Source of the DNA: Pseudomonas sp. Root562
GTDB taxonomy: Bacteria > Pseudomonadota > Gammaproteobacteria > Pseudomonadales > Pseudomonadaceae
Reading direction: 5' to 3'
DNA length: 64,000 nucleotides
Assembly (NCBI RefSeq): GCF_001427125.1
Contig: NZ_LMGK01000024.1
Span: 14,115 to 78,114 of the forward strand
The notes beneath the pieces are model-generated. The model was not told where the DNA came from. It saw only the letters and a program-made list of their open reading frames with translations, and made no database searches. How positions within the stretch are numbered: the stretch's first letter is position 1; each line of letters starts with the position of its first letter. The position numbers and the translations under genes were made by a program. Shown one piece after another: positions 53,913 through 64,000 of this stretch.

Positions 53913-55877
53913 TCAAAGCCTGAAATGCCCCACCATCCCTTTCAACTCAGTCCCCAACTGCGCCAGTTCGATACTGGATGCCGCATTCCCCTGCATCGCC
54001 AGCGAAGACTGATCGGCACTGGCACGAATACTCGTGACACTGCGATTGATCTCCTCAGCCACTGAGCTTTGCTCCTCGGCTGCCGCCGCAATCTGTTGGT
54101 TCATCTGCTGAATCAAAGAAACTGCCGCGGCAATGCTCCCCAGCGCGCTCTCAGTTTGCAGCGCATCGCTGACCGCCAGCTTCACCAATTCGCCGCTGCT
54201 CTGAATCTGCTGCACCGACGTCTGCGCCGCTGCCCGCAAGGCGCTGACCAGCCGCTCGATTTCCTCGGTGGATTGCTGGGTCCGCTTGGCCAGGGCGCGG
54301 ACTTCGTCGGCCACCACCGCAAAGCCCCTGCCCTGCTCACCGGCACGGGCGGCTTCAATGGCGGCATTGAGCGCCAGCAGGTTGGTCTGTTCAGCCACAC
54401 TTTTGATAACACTGAGTACCGTGCCGATATTCTGGATTTCCGCACTCAGGCTTTCGATGCTTGAACTGGCTGAATTGGCCGAATCGGCCAGTTGCTCAAT
54501 CCGCACCATGCTTTGGCGCACCACTTGCTGGCCGCTCTCAACCTTGCCATCCGCCGTTTGCGCAGCCTGTGCCGCCTCCTCTGCGTTACGCGCGACATCG
54601 TGAACGGTGGCGGTCATCTGGTTCATCGCCGTGGCGACTTGTTCGGTTTCTTCCTTCTGACTGCTGACTTCAAGATTGGTCTGCTCAGTGACTGCCGACA
54701 GCGATTGCGCCGACGATGCCAACTGTTCGATGCCTGCCTGCAAACCGCTGACGATCTGGCTAAGACCCGCGCCCATCTGCTGCATCGCGTGCATCAGTTG
54801 GCCAATCTCGTCGCGACGGGTGACTTCGACAGTCCCGCTCAGATCCCCCGAGGCAATCTGCTGCGCCACACGGATAACGCTGCGCAGCGGCTCCACGATC
54901 AACCGGGTAATCGCCCAGGCGGCGATCAACCCGACCAGCAGCGCCAGAGCCGAAGAACCGATGATCAGCAGCGAATTCTTTTTCAGTTCCGTTTGCATCG
55001 ATTGGTCTTCGGCGATGTACGCCTGGTCCACCCGTTCCACCACTTGGCCGGCACGCTCATGCAGTTGCTGATAAACGTTTTTTTCCTGCTCCAGTAAACC
55101 GGTGTACTCGGCGAGCTTGTCGTTGAAACTGGCGATATGGCCGGTCACTTCATTGAGAACCGTCTGATATCCCTCATCCTTGACCGTGGTTTTCAATTGC
55201 TCGGCCTGGGTCAGTGCTTGACTGGCCTGTTCGATCTTGCCCTGTCCTGCACTGTCGTCGCCCTTGCGGCTCTGGTCCAGGCGTACGCGCGCTTCATTCA
55301 TGGCCTGGAGCATCAGGCGTGAAACCTGACTGACCTGATTGGCCTGCTCGATAAACTGCGCGCCGTCCTTGCCTTCGGAATCCTTGAGGGTGTAAGCGCC
55401 GTCATCGGCAAGCCCCGACTGCAACACATCAAGATTATTGGCAACGCTGGAGACCGACCAACTGGCCATTTCCAATGCCAGATCCTTGGCCTGGCTCAGC
55501 GAGACAAACTCGTCAAACGCCTTGCGATACGCCGCCAGGGACTGCTCGACGTCAGTCATCACCGGGACGTTCGCTGCCGACTCAGCCTTGAGCTGATTCG
55601 CCAGCGCGATCAGGCCGTCCACGCCTTCACGCAAAGCGTCGGCTGTTTTCGGGTTGCCGTGCAAGGCGTATTCCTGCTCCAGCAGCCGCACTTTGAGCAG
55701 ACCACTGTTGAGTGATGACATCTGCTTGAGCCCATCGAAGCGCTGGCTGATGGTGTGCAAGGACCACACGCCAATGGCCGCCACCAAGGCAGTCAACAGC
55801 AGCACAAGCACAAACCCGCCACCCAGTTTCTTTGCCATACCGAGGTTGGCAAAACGTCCTTGCACGGCCGAAATCAT
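53913..55877 (-). CDS. Methyl-accepting chemotaxis protein with HBM-like sensor
   Basis: Transmembrane chemoreceptor of 654 aa. TM1 (about 20-40), a periplasmic helical sensor of about 260 residues (40-300), TM2 (about 302-325), HAMP (about 325-378) and the cytoplasmic signalling tip with [38 protein letters not shown]. The long all-helical sensor resembles the HBM type, which senses organic acids, amines or amino acids depending on the member. No C-terminal CheR-binding pentapeptide is present (ends MVGHFRL). ATG 55877 follows AGGGGA; the 29-residue extension upstream is rejected. Confidence 0.88.
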   Translation of the reverse strand: MISAVQGRFANLGMAKKLGGGFVLVLLLTALVAAIGVWSLHTISQRFDGLKQMSSLNSGLLKVRLLEQEYALHGNPKTADALREGVDGLIALANQLKAESAANVPVMTDVEQSLAAYRKAFDEFVSLSQAKDLALEMASWSVSSVANNLDVLQSGLADDGAYTLKDSEGKDGAQFIEQANQVSQVSRLMLQAMNEARVRLDQSRKGDDSAGQGKIEQASQALTQAEQLKTTVKDEGYQTVLNEVTGHIASFNDKLAEYTGLLEQEKNVYQQLHERAGQVVERVDQAYIAEDQSMQTELKKNSLLIIGSSALALLVGLIAAWAITRLIVEPLRSVIRVAQQIASGDLSGTVEVTRRDEIGQLMHAMQQMGAGLSQIVSGLQAGIEQLASSAQSLSAVTEQTNLEVSSQKEETEQVATAMNQMTATVHDVARNAEEAAQAAQTADGKVESGQQVVRQSMVRIEQLADSANSASSSIESLSAEIQNIGTVLSVIKSVAEQTNLLALNAAIEAARAGEQGRGFAVVADEVRALAKRTQQSTEEIERLVSALRAAAQTSVQQIQSSGELVKLAVSDALQTESALGSIAAAVSLIQQMNQQIAAAAEEQSSVAEEINRSVTSIRASADQSSLAMQGNAASSIELAQLGTELKGMVGHFRL

Positions 55878-55985
55878 TGCACGTAGTCCCCTGCCATAGT
55901 CTATGGATGCAGATTCGCAACGGGCCTGTGTCAACACAAGTCTCTGGCGCCTGAATAATGGCAAAAAGCTACGTCAACGTCGTTT

Positions 55986-57368
55986 TCAGAACGCTAGAGG
56001 TCGATTCACAGCGGTGGCCTGAAAGAATGCCCTGGCTCGCGGATCGCAAGCACAAGCCACATTGATGCGCTGCCAATCACTGGCTTCCCCCGTGGGACTG
56101 AATGCCGTCGCGCACGACAACACAACCCCGTGGCGTTGCGCCTCGGCTCGCACCCGGGCGCAGTCCATCGATCGTGAGCGCGCCCAGATGAACAAGCCGG
56201 CAGCGGGCTTGCCAAACACCTCCCACTCGGCGTCTTCAAGCAACTGCAAGGCAGCCTGTCGATCAGTGTTCAAGCGCTGTCTTTGGCGCTTCACCAACTT
56301 GCGATACGCGCCGCTGGCCAGCAGGCAGGCCAGCACCGATTCACAAAATCGGGATGCACCCATGCTGCTGATCATCTTGACTTCGGCCAGTCGTGCAATC
56401 ACTTCGGCACTGGCCACCACGAAGCCGACACGCAAAGAACTGCTGAGGGTTTTAGAGTAGCTGCCGACATAAATCACACTGTCATCCATGGCGGCGAGAC
56501 GCATGCCGGTACCGCTGTGAAGATCGGCGAAGACATCATCTTCGATCAGCATCACCTCCTGTTTTTTTGTCAGCTGCAGTACTCGTTGCGCCACCACAGG
56601 GACCAGGCTGCCGCCCGTAGGGTTGTGATGGAAGCTGTTGATGAACATTCCCTGCGGGCGGTGCTCGAGCAGTAGTTGTTCGAGAACGGCGACGTCTGGC
56701 CCATGCGGCGTTCGCGGTACCTCGAGCATGCGGATACCGTGCAGCCTGAGCAGATCGAACAACATCGGGTAGCCCGGACTCTCGACCACCACGCAATCCC
56801 CCGGCTTGAACAGCGTCCGCACGATCAGATCCAAACCCTGGCTGGCGCCTGCGGTGGTTACGATTCGATTGTCTTCAACATCGATGCCCAGCGGTTTCAG
56901 GCACTTGAGGATTTGTTCGCGCAGGGCGGGCAACCCCAAGGGTGAACTGTAGTTGAACAGGCCGGCCATATCGGTGCGGCTGACCTGGCGGATCGCATAA
57001 CTCAAATCATCCGTCTCGCGCCAACTTTCGGGCAGCCCGCCGTAGCCCAGTTGCAGTTCAGACGAAGCTCCAGGTTTTACTACTGCGCCTTCAAACCACA
57101 AGTCATCCTGTCGACCCTGGGCTGCGGGGGCTGGGGCTGCCACAACGAAACCGGCGCCCTGGCGAGACTCCAGCACGCCTTGCACCACCAGACGTTCGCA
57201 TGCCTCGACGACGCAGGATTGGCTGAGCAGGTTGATTCGCGCGATGCGTCGGACTGGCGGCAAGCGCGCGCCAGGCGCCAACTCATTGCAATGCAGCCAG
57301 CAGACCAGTGCGTCGACGATTTGCTGTACGACCGGCACCAATGCCTGTCGATCGATTCTCAATTCCAT
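55986..57368 (-). CDS. MocR-family PLP-dependent transcriptional regulator
   Basis: 460 aa. An N-terminal GntR-type winged HTH (about 10-75, including LPPVRRIARINLLSQSCVVEA) is fused to a type I aminotransferase fold. That fold has TTAGASQGLDLI, FHHNPTGGSL, LIEDDVFADLHSG and the PLP lysine in YVGSYSKTLSSSLRVGF. Such regulators sense PLP or amino acids. ATG 57368 is taken, though an upstream TTG has better spacing to AGGAG. The adjacent SDR gene is a possible target. Confidence 0.87.
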   Translation of the reverse strand: MELRIDRQALVPVVQQIVDALVCWLHCNELAPGARLPPVRRIARINLLSQSCVVEACERLVVQGVLESRQGAGFVVAAPAPAAQGRQDDLWFEGAVVKPGASSELQLGYGGLPESWRETDDLSYAIRQVSRTDMAGLFNYSSPLGLPALREQILKCLKPLGIDVEDNRIVTTAGASQGLDLIVRTLFKPGDCVVVESPGYPMLFDLLRLHGIRMLEVPRTPHGPDVAVLEQLLLEHRPQGMFINSFHHNPTGGSLVPVVAQRVLQLTKKQEVMLIEDDVFADLHSGTGMRLAAMDDSVIYVGSYSKTLSSSLRVGFVVASAEVIARLAEVKMISSMGASRFCESVLACLLASGAYRKLVKRQRQRLNTDRQAALQLLEDAEWEVFGKPAAGLFIWARSRSMDCARVRAEAQRHGVVLSCATAFSPTGEASDWQRINVACACDPRARAFFQATAVNRPLAF

Positions 57369-57501
57369 GAGCAAAAAAACTCCTGTGGATTCTGCCGAAA
57401 GCAGTTAATCACAGGAGCTCGTTGCGGGATGTGCGACAACGCCGCCAAAACCCCGGGTTTTAATCATTTGAAACACACTGCCCGGCGTATTCACCAAACG
57501 G

Positions 57502-57542
57502 AAAAAAATCTGTGGAAGTGAGTCTGCTCACTCCCGCAGATT
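57502..57542 (-). terminator. Terminator of the SDR gene
   Basis: AATCTGTGGAAGTGAG pairs with CTCACTCCCGCAGATT around TCTG, with two mismatches; on the minus strand followed by seven T. Confidence 0.75.
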
Positions 57543-57548
57543 GCGTTT

Positions 57549-58310
57549 TCAGAACGCCGTGACACCGCCATCCACCGCCAATGAATGCCCCGTGGTGAAC
57601 GCAGCGCCATCGCTGCACAGGTACAGCACTGCGCTGGCGATTTCCTCAACCTTGCCGATGCGACCTACCGGGTGCATGGCGTTGGCAAACTCGCCTTTCT
57701 TCGGGTCGGCTTCGTAAGCGCGGCGGAACATGTCGGTATCGATCACCGCCGGGCATACCGCATTGACGCGGATCTTTTTCTTGGCGTATTCGATGGCGGC
57801 GGATTTGGTAAGACCGATCACCGCGTGCTTGGAGGCCGCGTAGATACTCATCTTCGGCGCGGCGCCGAGGCCAGCCACCGAAGCGGTGTTGACGATTGCG
57901 CCGCCGCCCTGTGCCAGCAACAACGGCAACTGATACTTCATGCACAGCCAAACGCCTTTGACATTGACGCCCATGATCGCGTCGAACTCCTCGACAGTGC
58001 CTTCGGCCAATTTGCCTTTTTCGATCTCGATGCCGGCGTTGTTGAAGGCATAGTCGAGACGGCCGTAGGTATTGATGACTTCATCCATCAGGTTTTTTAC
58101 TTCGCTTTCAAGGGTGACGTTGCATCGCACGAAGCTCGCTTCACCGCCTGCCGTGCGAATCAGTGCCACCGTTCCTTCGCCGCCCGCCGTGTCCATGTCG
58201 GCGACAACCACCTTCAAGCCCTCGGCGGCGAACGCCTGGGCGGTGGCACGGCCGATACCATTGGCGGCGCCCGTCACTACGGCTACCTGACCGGAAAACG
58301 TCATGCTCAT
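57549..58310 (-). CDS. SDR-family oxidoreductase
   Basis: Classical short-chain dehydrogenase, 253 aa. TGAANGIGRATAQ (12-24), NNAGIEIEKG, Ser in NTASVAGLG and YAASK form the catalytic set. Asp of VADMD suggests NAD(H). Start ATG 58310 with GAGGACA upstream; another ATG two codons in is possible. It diverges from the MDR reductase gene, leaving 235 bp between starts. Substrate unknown. Confidence 0.85.
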   Translation of the reverse strand: MSMTFSGQVAVVTGAANGIGRATAQAFAAEGLKVVVADMDTAGGEGTVALIRTAGGEASFVRCNVTLESEVKNLMDEVINTYGRLDYAFNNAGIEIEKGKLAEGTVEEFDAIMGVNVKGVWLCMKYQLPLLLAQGGGAIVNTASVAGLGAAPKMSIYAASKHAVIGLTKSAAIEYAKKKIRVNAVCPAVIDTDMFRRAYEADPKKGEFANAMHPVGRIGKVEEIASAVLYLCSDGAAFTTGHSLAVDGGVTAF

Positions 58311-58545
58311 TGTTATGTCCTCGAAGAGAGTTGGCAGGGGATCGCGTTTTTCCAGTCTAGCCACAGCGGCCCCGGGCAAGGCAGCACTATCAGGTGGCCG
58401 GTTGCCTGCCCATGAGTTGCAGTGATGGAACTGCCGTACCAACTATCACTGCACTGGATAAACCTGCATTCGCCGCATCAGCCAAACTTGCGGCATCGCC
58501 CACGAAGGTCTATCAACAAGGCTTCATTCATCTTGAGTGCCTGTC

Positions 58546-59550
58546 ATGACATCCCAGACCAATCGCCAGTTCCTGCTCGCCAAACGCCCGGTGGGCGCAG
58601 CAACCCGCGAGACATTCACCTATCAGCAAGTACCGGTCGGCGAACCGGCGGCAGGTCAGATCCTGGTCAAGAACGAATACCTGTCCCTGGATCCGGCCAT
58701 GCGTGGCTGGATGAACGAGGGCAAGTCCTACATTCCGCCGGTGGGGCTCGGCGAGGTGATGCGCGCCTTGGGCGTCGGCAAGGTGGTTGCCTCGAACAAT
58801 CCGCAGTTCGCCGTCGGCGACTATGTCAACGGCGCGCTGGGCGTGCAGGACTATTTCCTCGGTGAGCCGCGGGGTTTCTACAAGGTCGATCCGCAACTCG
58901 CGCCGCTGCCGCGTTACTTGTCGGCGCTGGGCATGACCGGCATGACGGCTTATTTCGCATTGCTGGATGTCGGTGCCCCGAAGGCCGGTGAAACCGTAGT
59001 GCTTTCGGGCGCGGCCGGAGCGGTGGGCAGCATTGCCGGGCAAATTGCCAAGATCAAGGGATGCCGTGTGGTCGGCATCGCCGGCGGCGCCGACAAGTGC
59101 AAATTTCTGATCGAGGAACTGGGCTTCGACGGCGCCATCGACTACAAGAGCGAAGACGTCGTCGCCGGCCTCAAGCGCGAGTGCCCGAAAGGCGTCGATG
59201 TGTATTTCGATAACGTCGGCGGCGATATCCTCGACGCAGTACTCAGTCGCCTGAACATGAAGGCACGCGTGGTGATCTGCGGCGCCATCAGCCAGTACAA
59301 CAACAAGGAGGCGGTCAAGGGCCCGGCCAACTATCTATCGTTGCTGGTGAACCGCGCGCGCATGGAAGGCTTCGTGGTGATGGATTACGCCGCACAATTC
59401 GCCACGGCCGCGCAAGAAATGGCCGGTTGGATGGCCAAGGGGCAACTCAAGAGCAAGGAAGACATTGCCGAGGGACTGGAGACGTTCCCCGAGACGCTGA
59501 TGAAATTGTTCAGCGGGGAGAATTTCGGCAAGTTGGTTCTGAAGGTTTGA
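58546..59550 (+). CDS. NADP-dependent zinc-free MDR reductase (CurA/PTGR-like)
   Basis: 334 aa. LSLDPAMRGWMNEGKSYIPPVGLGEVM read in parts is the signature of NADPH-dependent enone/2-alkenal reductases. It lacks the zinc ligands of alcohol dehydrogenases. The nucleotide site is LSGAAGAVGSIAGQIAKIKGC, and GKLVLKV closes it. Probably reduces alpha,beta-unsaturated ketones or aldehydes. ATG 58546 is used; a GTG three codons upstream is possible. Confidence 0.87.
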   Translation: MTSQTNRQFLLAKRPVGAATRETFTYQQVPVGEPAAGQILVKNEYLSLDPAMRGWMNEGKSYIPPVGLGEVMRALGVGKVVASNNPQFAVGDYVNGALGVQDYFLGEPRGFYKVDPQLAPLPRYLSALGMTGMTAYFALLDVGAPKAGETVVLSGAAGAVGSIAGQIAKIKGCRVVGIAGGADKCKFLIEELGFDGAIDYKSEDVVAGLKRECPKGVDVYFDNVGGDILDAVLSRLNMKARVVICGAISQYNNKEAVKGPANYLSLLVNRARMEGFVVMDYAAQFATAAQEMAGWMAKGQLKSKEDIAEGLETFPETLMKLFSGENFGKLVLKV

Positions 59551-59575
59551 CGCTGTAACCGACTCAAAAAAAACC

Positions 59576-59668
59576 CTGTGGGAGCGGGCTTGCCCGCGAT
59601 GAGGGTGTGTCAGTCGAAATCAATGTTGACTGACACGCCGCTATCGCGAGCAGGCTCACTCCTACAGG
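59576..59668. repeat. REP pair, variant
   Basis: CTGTGGGAGCGGGCTTGCCCGCGATG and an inverted ATCGCGAGCAGGCTCACTCCTACAG, with an inner TGTCAGTCGAAATC...GACTGACAC stem, between convergent genes. Confidence 0.8.
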
Positions 59669-59680
59669 TTTTAGCGGTGT

Positions 59681-60379
59681 TTAGGCCAATTCAGCAACCA
59701 CGGCTGCCAACGCCTTGGCCGGATCGGCTGCCTGGCTGATCGGACGGCCGATCACCAGATAGTCGGAGCCGGCGTCCAGCGCCTGACGCGGGGTCAGGAT
59801 GCGGCGCTGGTCGTCCTGGGCGCTGCCCGCCGGACGAATCCCCGGGGTCACCAGTTGCAGCGACGGGTGCGCCGACTTCAGGGCCTGGGCTTCCAGGGCC
59901 GAACACACCAGACCGTCCATCCCGGCTTTTTCCGCCAGTGCGGCCAGGCGCAGCACCTGCTCTTGCGGTTCGATGTCCAGACCGATGCCCGCCAGGTCCT
60001 CGCGCTCCATGCTGGTCAACACGGTCACACCGATCAGCAGAGGCTGCGGGCCGCTGCGCTTGTCCAGCACTTCACGGCAGGCCGCCATCATGCGCAGGCC
60101 ACCGGAGCAATGTACGTTGACCATCCACACGCCCATTTCCGCTGCCGCTTTCACAGCCATGGCTGTGGTGTTGGGAATGTCGTGGAACTTGAGGTCCAGG
60201 AACACTTCGAAACCCTTGTCACGCAGGGTGCCGACGATTTCCGAGGCGCAGCTGGTGAAGAGTTCTTTACCGACTTTGACCCGGCACAGTTTCGGGTCCA
60301 ACTGATCGGCCAGCTTCAGTGCGGCGTCACGGGTAGGGAAATCCAGGGCGACGATGATAGGAGTCTGGCAGGCGGACAT
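59681..60379 (-). CDS. pyrF: Orotidine-5'-phosphate decarboxylase
   Basis: Last step of UMP synthesis, 232 aa. [14 protein letters not shown] at the N-terminus, the catalytic [10 protein letters not shown] with Lys/Asp network, and TPGIRPAG and VIGRPISQA phosphate-binding motifs. ATG 60379 fits the family; a long in-frame extension upstream has no ribosome site. 265 bp without features other than some A/T-rich sequence separate it from the next gene. Confidence 0.95.
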   Translation of the reverse strand: MSACQTPIIVALDFPTRDAALKLADQLDPKLCRVKVGKELFTSCASEIVGTLRDKGFEVFLDLKFHDIPNTTAMAVKAAAEMGVWMVNVHCSGGLRMMAACREVLDKRSGPQPLLIGVTVLTSMEREDLAGIGLDIEPQEQVLRLAALAEKAGMDGLVCSALEAQALKSAHPSLQLVTPGIRPAGSAQDDQRRILTPRQALDAGSDYLVIGRPISQAADPAKALAAVVAELA

Positions 60380-60644
60380 GAGTGGGCTCTCAGGCAAGTC
60401 GAAATCGGCGCGCATTGTAGCGGAACCAGCGGCGCTGCGGGACCCGATGATCGGTAAATCGTTGATCGCGTTCAGGCAAGCCAGCCATTTTTTGCACAAC
60501 GCGGCCATGGCGGCGAGTCAATAACGCGTTGGGGTTGTCTTCGCCCCGCAAAAAAAGGCGCAGCGCGAAGACCAACCGAATTTCAGTTGAGGGTTTGTCC
60601 TCAACTCTGGATCTCCCCAGAGGTAATCCGGGCAGACCGCTGAC

Positions 60645-61766
60645 TCAGCGTTTGCGCAAAATCACGCTACCGATCGAGTAACCGGCGCCGAACGAGCTGA
60701 GTACCGCCAGCGAGCCGGCCGGCAGGTCGTCCTGGTTCTTGTGGAACGAAATCACCGAACCGGCAGAACTGGTGTTGGCGTAGGTATCGAGAATCACCGG
60801 CGCTTCCTGTTCAGTGGCATCGCGTCCGAGCAGCTTCTTCACGATCAGGTGGTTCATGCTGAGGTTGGCCTGGTGTAGCCAGAAACGCTTCACATCGCTG
60901 ACGTTGAGCTGGTTTTCCTGCAGATGCTCACCGATCAGCTCGGCCACCATCGGGCAGACTTCCTTGAATACCTTGCGGCCTTCCTGGACGAACAGTTTGT
61001 CCTTGGCACCGATACCCTCTTCCGCTGCGCGGTTGAGGAAGCCGAAGTTGTTGCGGATGTTGTTGGAGAACTTCGTCAGCAGCTTGGTGCTGACGATGTC
61101 GAACTGGTACTCGGACGTGGCCAGGTCAGCGCGTTCGATGATCACGGCGGTGGCCGCATCGCCGAAGATGAAGTGACTGTCGCGGTCGCGAAAGTTCAGG
61201 TGGCCGGTGCAGACTTCCGGGTTGACCATCAGGATCGCCCGGGCCTGGCCCAGTTGCACGCTGTTGGCGGCCGTCTGGATGCCGAAGGTCGCTGAGGAGC
61301 ACGCCACGTTCATGTCGAAACCGAAACCCTGGATGCCCAGCGCTTCCTGAACTTCAATGGCAATGGCCGGGTAGGCGCGTTGCAGGTTGGAGCAGGCGAC
61401 GATCACGCCGTCGATGTCCGCGGCGGTCTTGCCGGCGCGTTGCAAGGCTTGTTCGGCAGCGCCGATGGCCATCTGGCACAGCACCGACCATTCGTCATTG
61501 GAGCGTTCCGGCAGGCGTGGTGCCATGCGTTGCGGGTCGAGGATGCCTTCCTTGTCCATGACAAAGCGGCTCTTGATGCCGGAAGCCTTTTCGATGAACG
61601 CTGCGCTGGATTCGGTCAAGGCTTCGATTTCGCCGCGTTCGATAGCGTCGGCGTTGTCGGCATTGAATTGAGCCACATAGGTATTGAAAGACTGCACCAG
61701 CTCTTCGTTGGAGATGCTGTTGGCCGGGGTGTACAGGCCGGTGCCACTGATGACGACGTTATGCAT
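60645..61766 (-). CDS. Beta-ketoacyl-ACP synthase III-like protein (PA3286 type)
   Basis: 373 aa, longer than FabH (about 317). The Cys-His-Asn triad of KAS III is visible: NVACSSATFG, WLHQANLSMN and TYANTSSAGS. It ends in a typical GYSIGSVILRKR. It matches the PA3286-type enzyme that condenses medium-chain acyl-CoA with malonyl-ACP, feeding beta-oxidation products to fatty acid synthesis (established for that protein). ATG 61766 gives the family N-terminus MHNVVISGTGLYTP. Confidence 0.87.
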   Translation of the reverse strand: MHNVVISGTGLYTPANSISNEELVQSFNTYVAQFNADNADAIERGEIEALTESSAAFIEKASGIKSRFVMDKEGILDPQRMAPRLPERSNDEWSVLCQMAIGAAEQALQRAGKTAADIDGVIVACSNLQRAYPAIAIEVQEALGIQGFGFDMNVACSSATFGIQTAANSVQLGQARAILMVNPEVCTGHLNFRDRDSHFIFGDAATAVIIERADLATSEYQFDIVSTKLLTKFSNNIRNNFGFLNRAAEEGIGAKDKLFVQEGRKVFKEVCPMVAELIGEHLQENQLNVSDVKRFWLHQANLSMNHLIVKKLLGRDATEQEAPVILDTYANTSSAGSVISFHKNQDDLPAGSLAVLSSFGAGYSIGSVILRKR

Positions 61767-62000
61767 GGTCGTGTCTCTAATCTGTTCAGGCAGAAAGCAT
61801 TGGCACCGTCGTACCAATACACAAAGGGTCTATTCCCATCCCGGGGACGCAAACCTGGCATCGCTTTATTCAGGCCTGCCCGCAGCGGCGAAGGCTCAAA
61901 ACCGCGGGGCCGGCGTTTATAGGCGCGAAGTTTGCCATAAACCTTGGATTTTGGCGCCTTTTTGCTGGATGAACCCTCTGTTACAGCCGCCAGAATAAAC

Positions 62001-62106
62001 CTGTGGGAGCGGCGGTGCGACGTTTCGACTTGCCCGCGATGACGGTGTATCAGGGCACACCGTTGGCGACTGACACGCCTTCTTCGCTGGCAAGCCAGCT
62101 CCCACA
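62001..62106. repeat. REP pair between hrpA and the KAS III gene
   Basis: CTGTGGGAGCGGCGG and CTGGCAAGCCAGCTCCCACAAG, plus an inner GGTGTATCAGGGCACACC. The rest of the 361-bp gap (61767-62127) shows no gene. Confidence 0.75.
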
Positions 62107-62127
62107 AGGTATTGCATCCGCCCCGGC

Positions 62128-64000
62128 CTACGGCTCGACTTGCGCCCACTGCTTGTTCAGGCGTTTGTCGGAGATCGGCACCTTGGTCCCCAATTGCTGG
62201 GCGAACAGCGAAACCCGGTATTCCTCGAGCCACCAGCGATACAGCTCGAGCTGCGGATCGCGCTTGCCTTCCTGGGCGTGTTTGTTGGCGCGGGTCTGGT
62301 ATTGCGTCCACAGGCCGGACAATTCGCCACTCCATACCCGGTCCCGTTGCACCTGGGCGCCGATTTTTTCGAAGCGCTGCTCAATCGCCTTGAGATAGCG
62401 CGGCAACTCTTTGAGCCATGGCATCGGTGTTTCGCGGACAAAGCCCGGATACACCAGATGACTCAACTGTTGCTTGATGTCGTTCAGGGCCACGGCCTGT
62501 GCCAGGTCGATCTTGCCCTTGAAGCGTTTTTGCAGGCCATGCCAGAGTTTGAGGATTTCCAGCGTCAGCTTCGCCACCCGCTCGGCATGCTCGGTCCAGG
62601 CGCCACGCTTGCGCTCGGCCAGCGACGCCAACCCCGCGCCGTCACGGGGCAACGGGTCTTCGCCCTCGAGAATGCAGCTGTCGAGGCTGGCCAGCAGAAT
62701 GTCTTCCACCAGTGCGTCGACGCGGCCCATGTCGCGGTACAGCAGGCCCAGTTCAGTCAGGCCCGGCAACTTGCCGCGCAGGAACTTCGCCGGTTCGGCC
62801 AATTGCTGCAGCAACAACCGCTGCAGTGCGCGACGATGCTGGAACTCGGCTTCGGCCGGGGTCGAGAACCGCCCTTCCTTGACCGTGCCCGCCTCTTCCA
62901 CCAGCGCCGGGTAGACCGTCATCGACAGCCCGGCGATCTTCTGCTGGGTTTTTTCGGCCACCGCGGCAAACACTTTCGGTTCCACCGGCTGCTGGCTCTT
63001 CGCGGTTTGCGGCACCGCCAACGCAGCCTGGCTCGCTTCGGCGAAACGCGCCGTCAGTTCAGCCAGATCGCGACCTTCGCCGAGGAACTTGCCCTGGGCG
63101 TCGACGATTTCCAGGTTCATCCGCAGATGGCTTTCGACCTGCTGCGCCGCCTCGCTCCAGGCTTCATCACTGACGCGGGCGCCGGTCATGCGCAGCAGCT
63201 CGCGCCCCAATGCCTGCGGCAATGAGCCCTCGGCAAACGTCATGCGCTGCAAGGCTGCCTTGACGAAGTCCGGCACCGGCACGAAATTCTTGCGCAAGGC
63301 CTTGGGCAGGTTGCGCACCAGGGCAATGCACTTGGCTTCGATCAGCCCCGGCACCAGCCATTCCAGGCGTTCCGGTGGCAGCATCGGCAACAGCGGCGCC
63401 GGTACGCGCAGGGTCACGCCGTCGCGCGGGTGATTCGGTTCGAAGTGGTAACTCAGGGCCAACTCCAGATCGCCGATGTGCAGCGTGTCCGGGTAATGCT
63501 GCGCGGTGACTTCACTGGCTTCGCGGGCCAGCACGTCTTCTTCGCGCATGATTAGCAGCTGCGGGTCTTTCTGGCTGTTGATCCGATACCAGCTGTCGAA
63601 CGTCGCGGTCTGGTGAATTTCCGCCGGCAGCCGCGCATCGTAGAAGGCGTACAGGGTTTCTTCATCGGCGAGAATGTCGCGGCGACGGGCCTTGGCTTCC
63701 AGTTCGTCGAGCTGCTCCAGCAGCTGCTTGTTGGCGGTCAGGCACTTGGCTTTCGATTGGATTTCACCGCGCACCAGCGCTTCGCGGATAAACAGCTCAC
63801 GCGACACCACCGGGTCGACCGGGCCGTAATGCACCGGCCGGCGACCGACCACAATCAGCCCGAACAGGGTGATCTGCTCGAACGCCACGACTTGCCCGCG
63901 CTTCTTCTCCCAATGGGGTTCGAAGTGGTTTTTCTTGATCAAATGCCCGGCCAGCGGTTCGATCCAGTCGGCATCGATCTTCGCCACCATTCGTGCGTAA
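62128..64000 (-). CDS. hrpA: ATP-dependent RNA helicase HrpA, C-terminal part
   Basis: The frame is open past the window edge; about 624 codons are present of a protein near 1300 aa. This part is the DUF3418 C-terminal region (FEQITLFGLIVVGRRPVHYGP, REALVRGEIQSKAKC, FVRETPMPWLKELPRYLKAI). The DEAH helicase motifs lie beyond the window. The ATG at 63990 is internal, not the start. HrpA acts on stalled translation complexes in E. coli. Confidence 0.9.
   Translation of the reverse strand, partial: YARMVAKIDADWIEPLAGHLIKKNHFEPHWEKKRGQVVAFEQITLFGLIVVGRRPVHYGPVDPVVSRELFIREALVRGEIQSKAKCLTANKQLLEQLDELEAKARRRDILADEETLYAFYDARLPAEIHQTATFDSWYRINSQKDPQLLIMREEDVLAREASEVTAQHYPDTLHIGDLELALSYHFEPNHPRDGVTLRVPAPLLPMLPPERLEWLVPGLIEAKCIALVRNLPKALRKNFVPVPDFVKAALQRMTFAEGSLPQALGRELLRMTGARVSDEAWSEAAQQVESHLRMNLEIVDAQGKFLGEGRDLAELTARFAEASQAALAVPQTAKSQQPVEPKVFAAVAEKTQQKIAGLSMTVYPALVEEAGTVKEGRFSTPAEAEFQHRRALQRLLLQQLAEPAKFLRGKLPGLTELGLLYRDMGRVDALVEDILLASLDSCILEGEDPLPRDGAGLASLAERKRGAWTEHAERVAKLTLEILKLWHGLQKRFKGKIDLAQAVALNDIKQQLSHLVYPGFVRETPMPWLKELPRYLKAIEQRFEKIGAQVQRDRVWSGELSGLWTQYQTRANKHAQEGKRDPQLELYRWWLEEYRVSLFAQQLGTKVPISDKRLNKQWAQVEP

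Overview
The window is chromosomal DNA of a fluorescent-group Pseudomonas. This rests on high-GC coding, REP-type intergenic repeats, and a gene order from a TetR regulator through tatD-pilZ-holB-tmk-mltG-pabC-fabF-acpP-fabG-fabD-plsX-rpmF-yceD/maf-sppA-rluC-rne to murB-kdsB-lpxK-exbDB-comEC that I recognise from P. aeruginosa (recalled, not searched). No CRISPR array, prophage or intact insertion sequence is visible.

Region 1 (1-7144): a compound repeat array, then an L-arabinose-type module on the minus strand. It runs FCD/GntR regulator, sugar lactonase, sugar dehydrogenase, then the AraF-AraG-AraH ABC importer. Three genes carry A-rich, Crc/Hfq-like motifs next to their ribosome sites. 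Related ATCAT-N3-ATGAT palindromes precede the regulator gene and araF.

Region 2 (7152-40459): mostly housekeeping. It has a DUF1285/DUF4823 pair, moaA, a TetR regulator, a probable RgsA small RNA on the opposite strand, the pilZ-holB-tmk-mltG-pabC genes, the fatty-acid cluster, and rne with a leader of about 640 nt. Next is a molybdenum hydroxylase operon with its own maturation genes. The lipid A/cell-wall/ExbBD operon, comEC and a DUF2062 gene close the region.

Region 3 (40460-47602): a repeat-packed junction of about 740 bp, then an ABC-2 exporter, a glutathione S-transferase, a transglutaminase-like protein, fadE and a PA2817-like gene. In P. aeruginosa these lie elsewhere, as far as I recall.

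Region 4 (47603-52610): the accessory part. A LysR regulator faces an operon of a free-standing AlaX-type tRNA-editing protein, a 2-oxoglutarate/Fe(II) oxygenase and a LysE-family exporter. I propose this set makes (or removes), exports and proofreads against a modified amino acid; it is the best candidate here for an undescribed system. Beside it are an orphan double-hotdog (AfsA/FabZ-like) gene, a gene remnant, and a duplicated tRNA-Glu/tRNA-Gly array whose tRNA-Gly genes are a known type of island insertion site.

Region 5 (52611-64000): a membrane-anchored hypothetical protein, a chemoreceptor, a MocR-type regulator, an SDR and an MDR reductase facing each other, pyrF, a FabH-like ketoacyl synthase, and the C-terminal part of hrpA running off the window edge.
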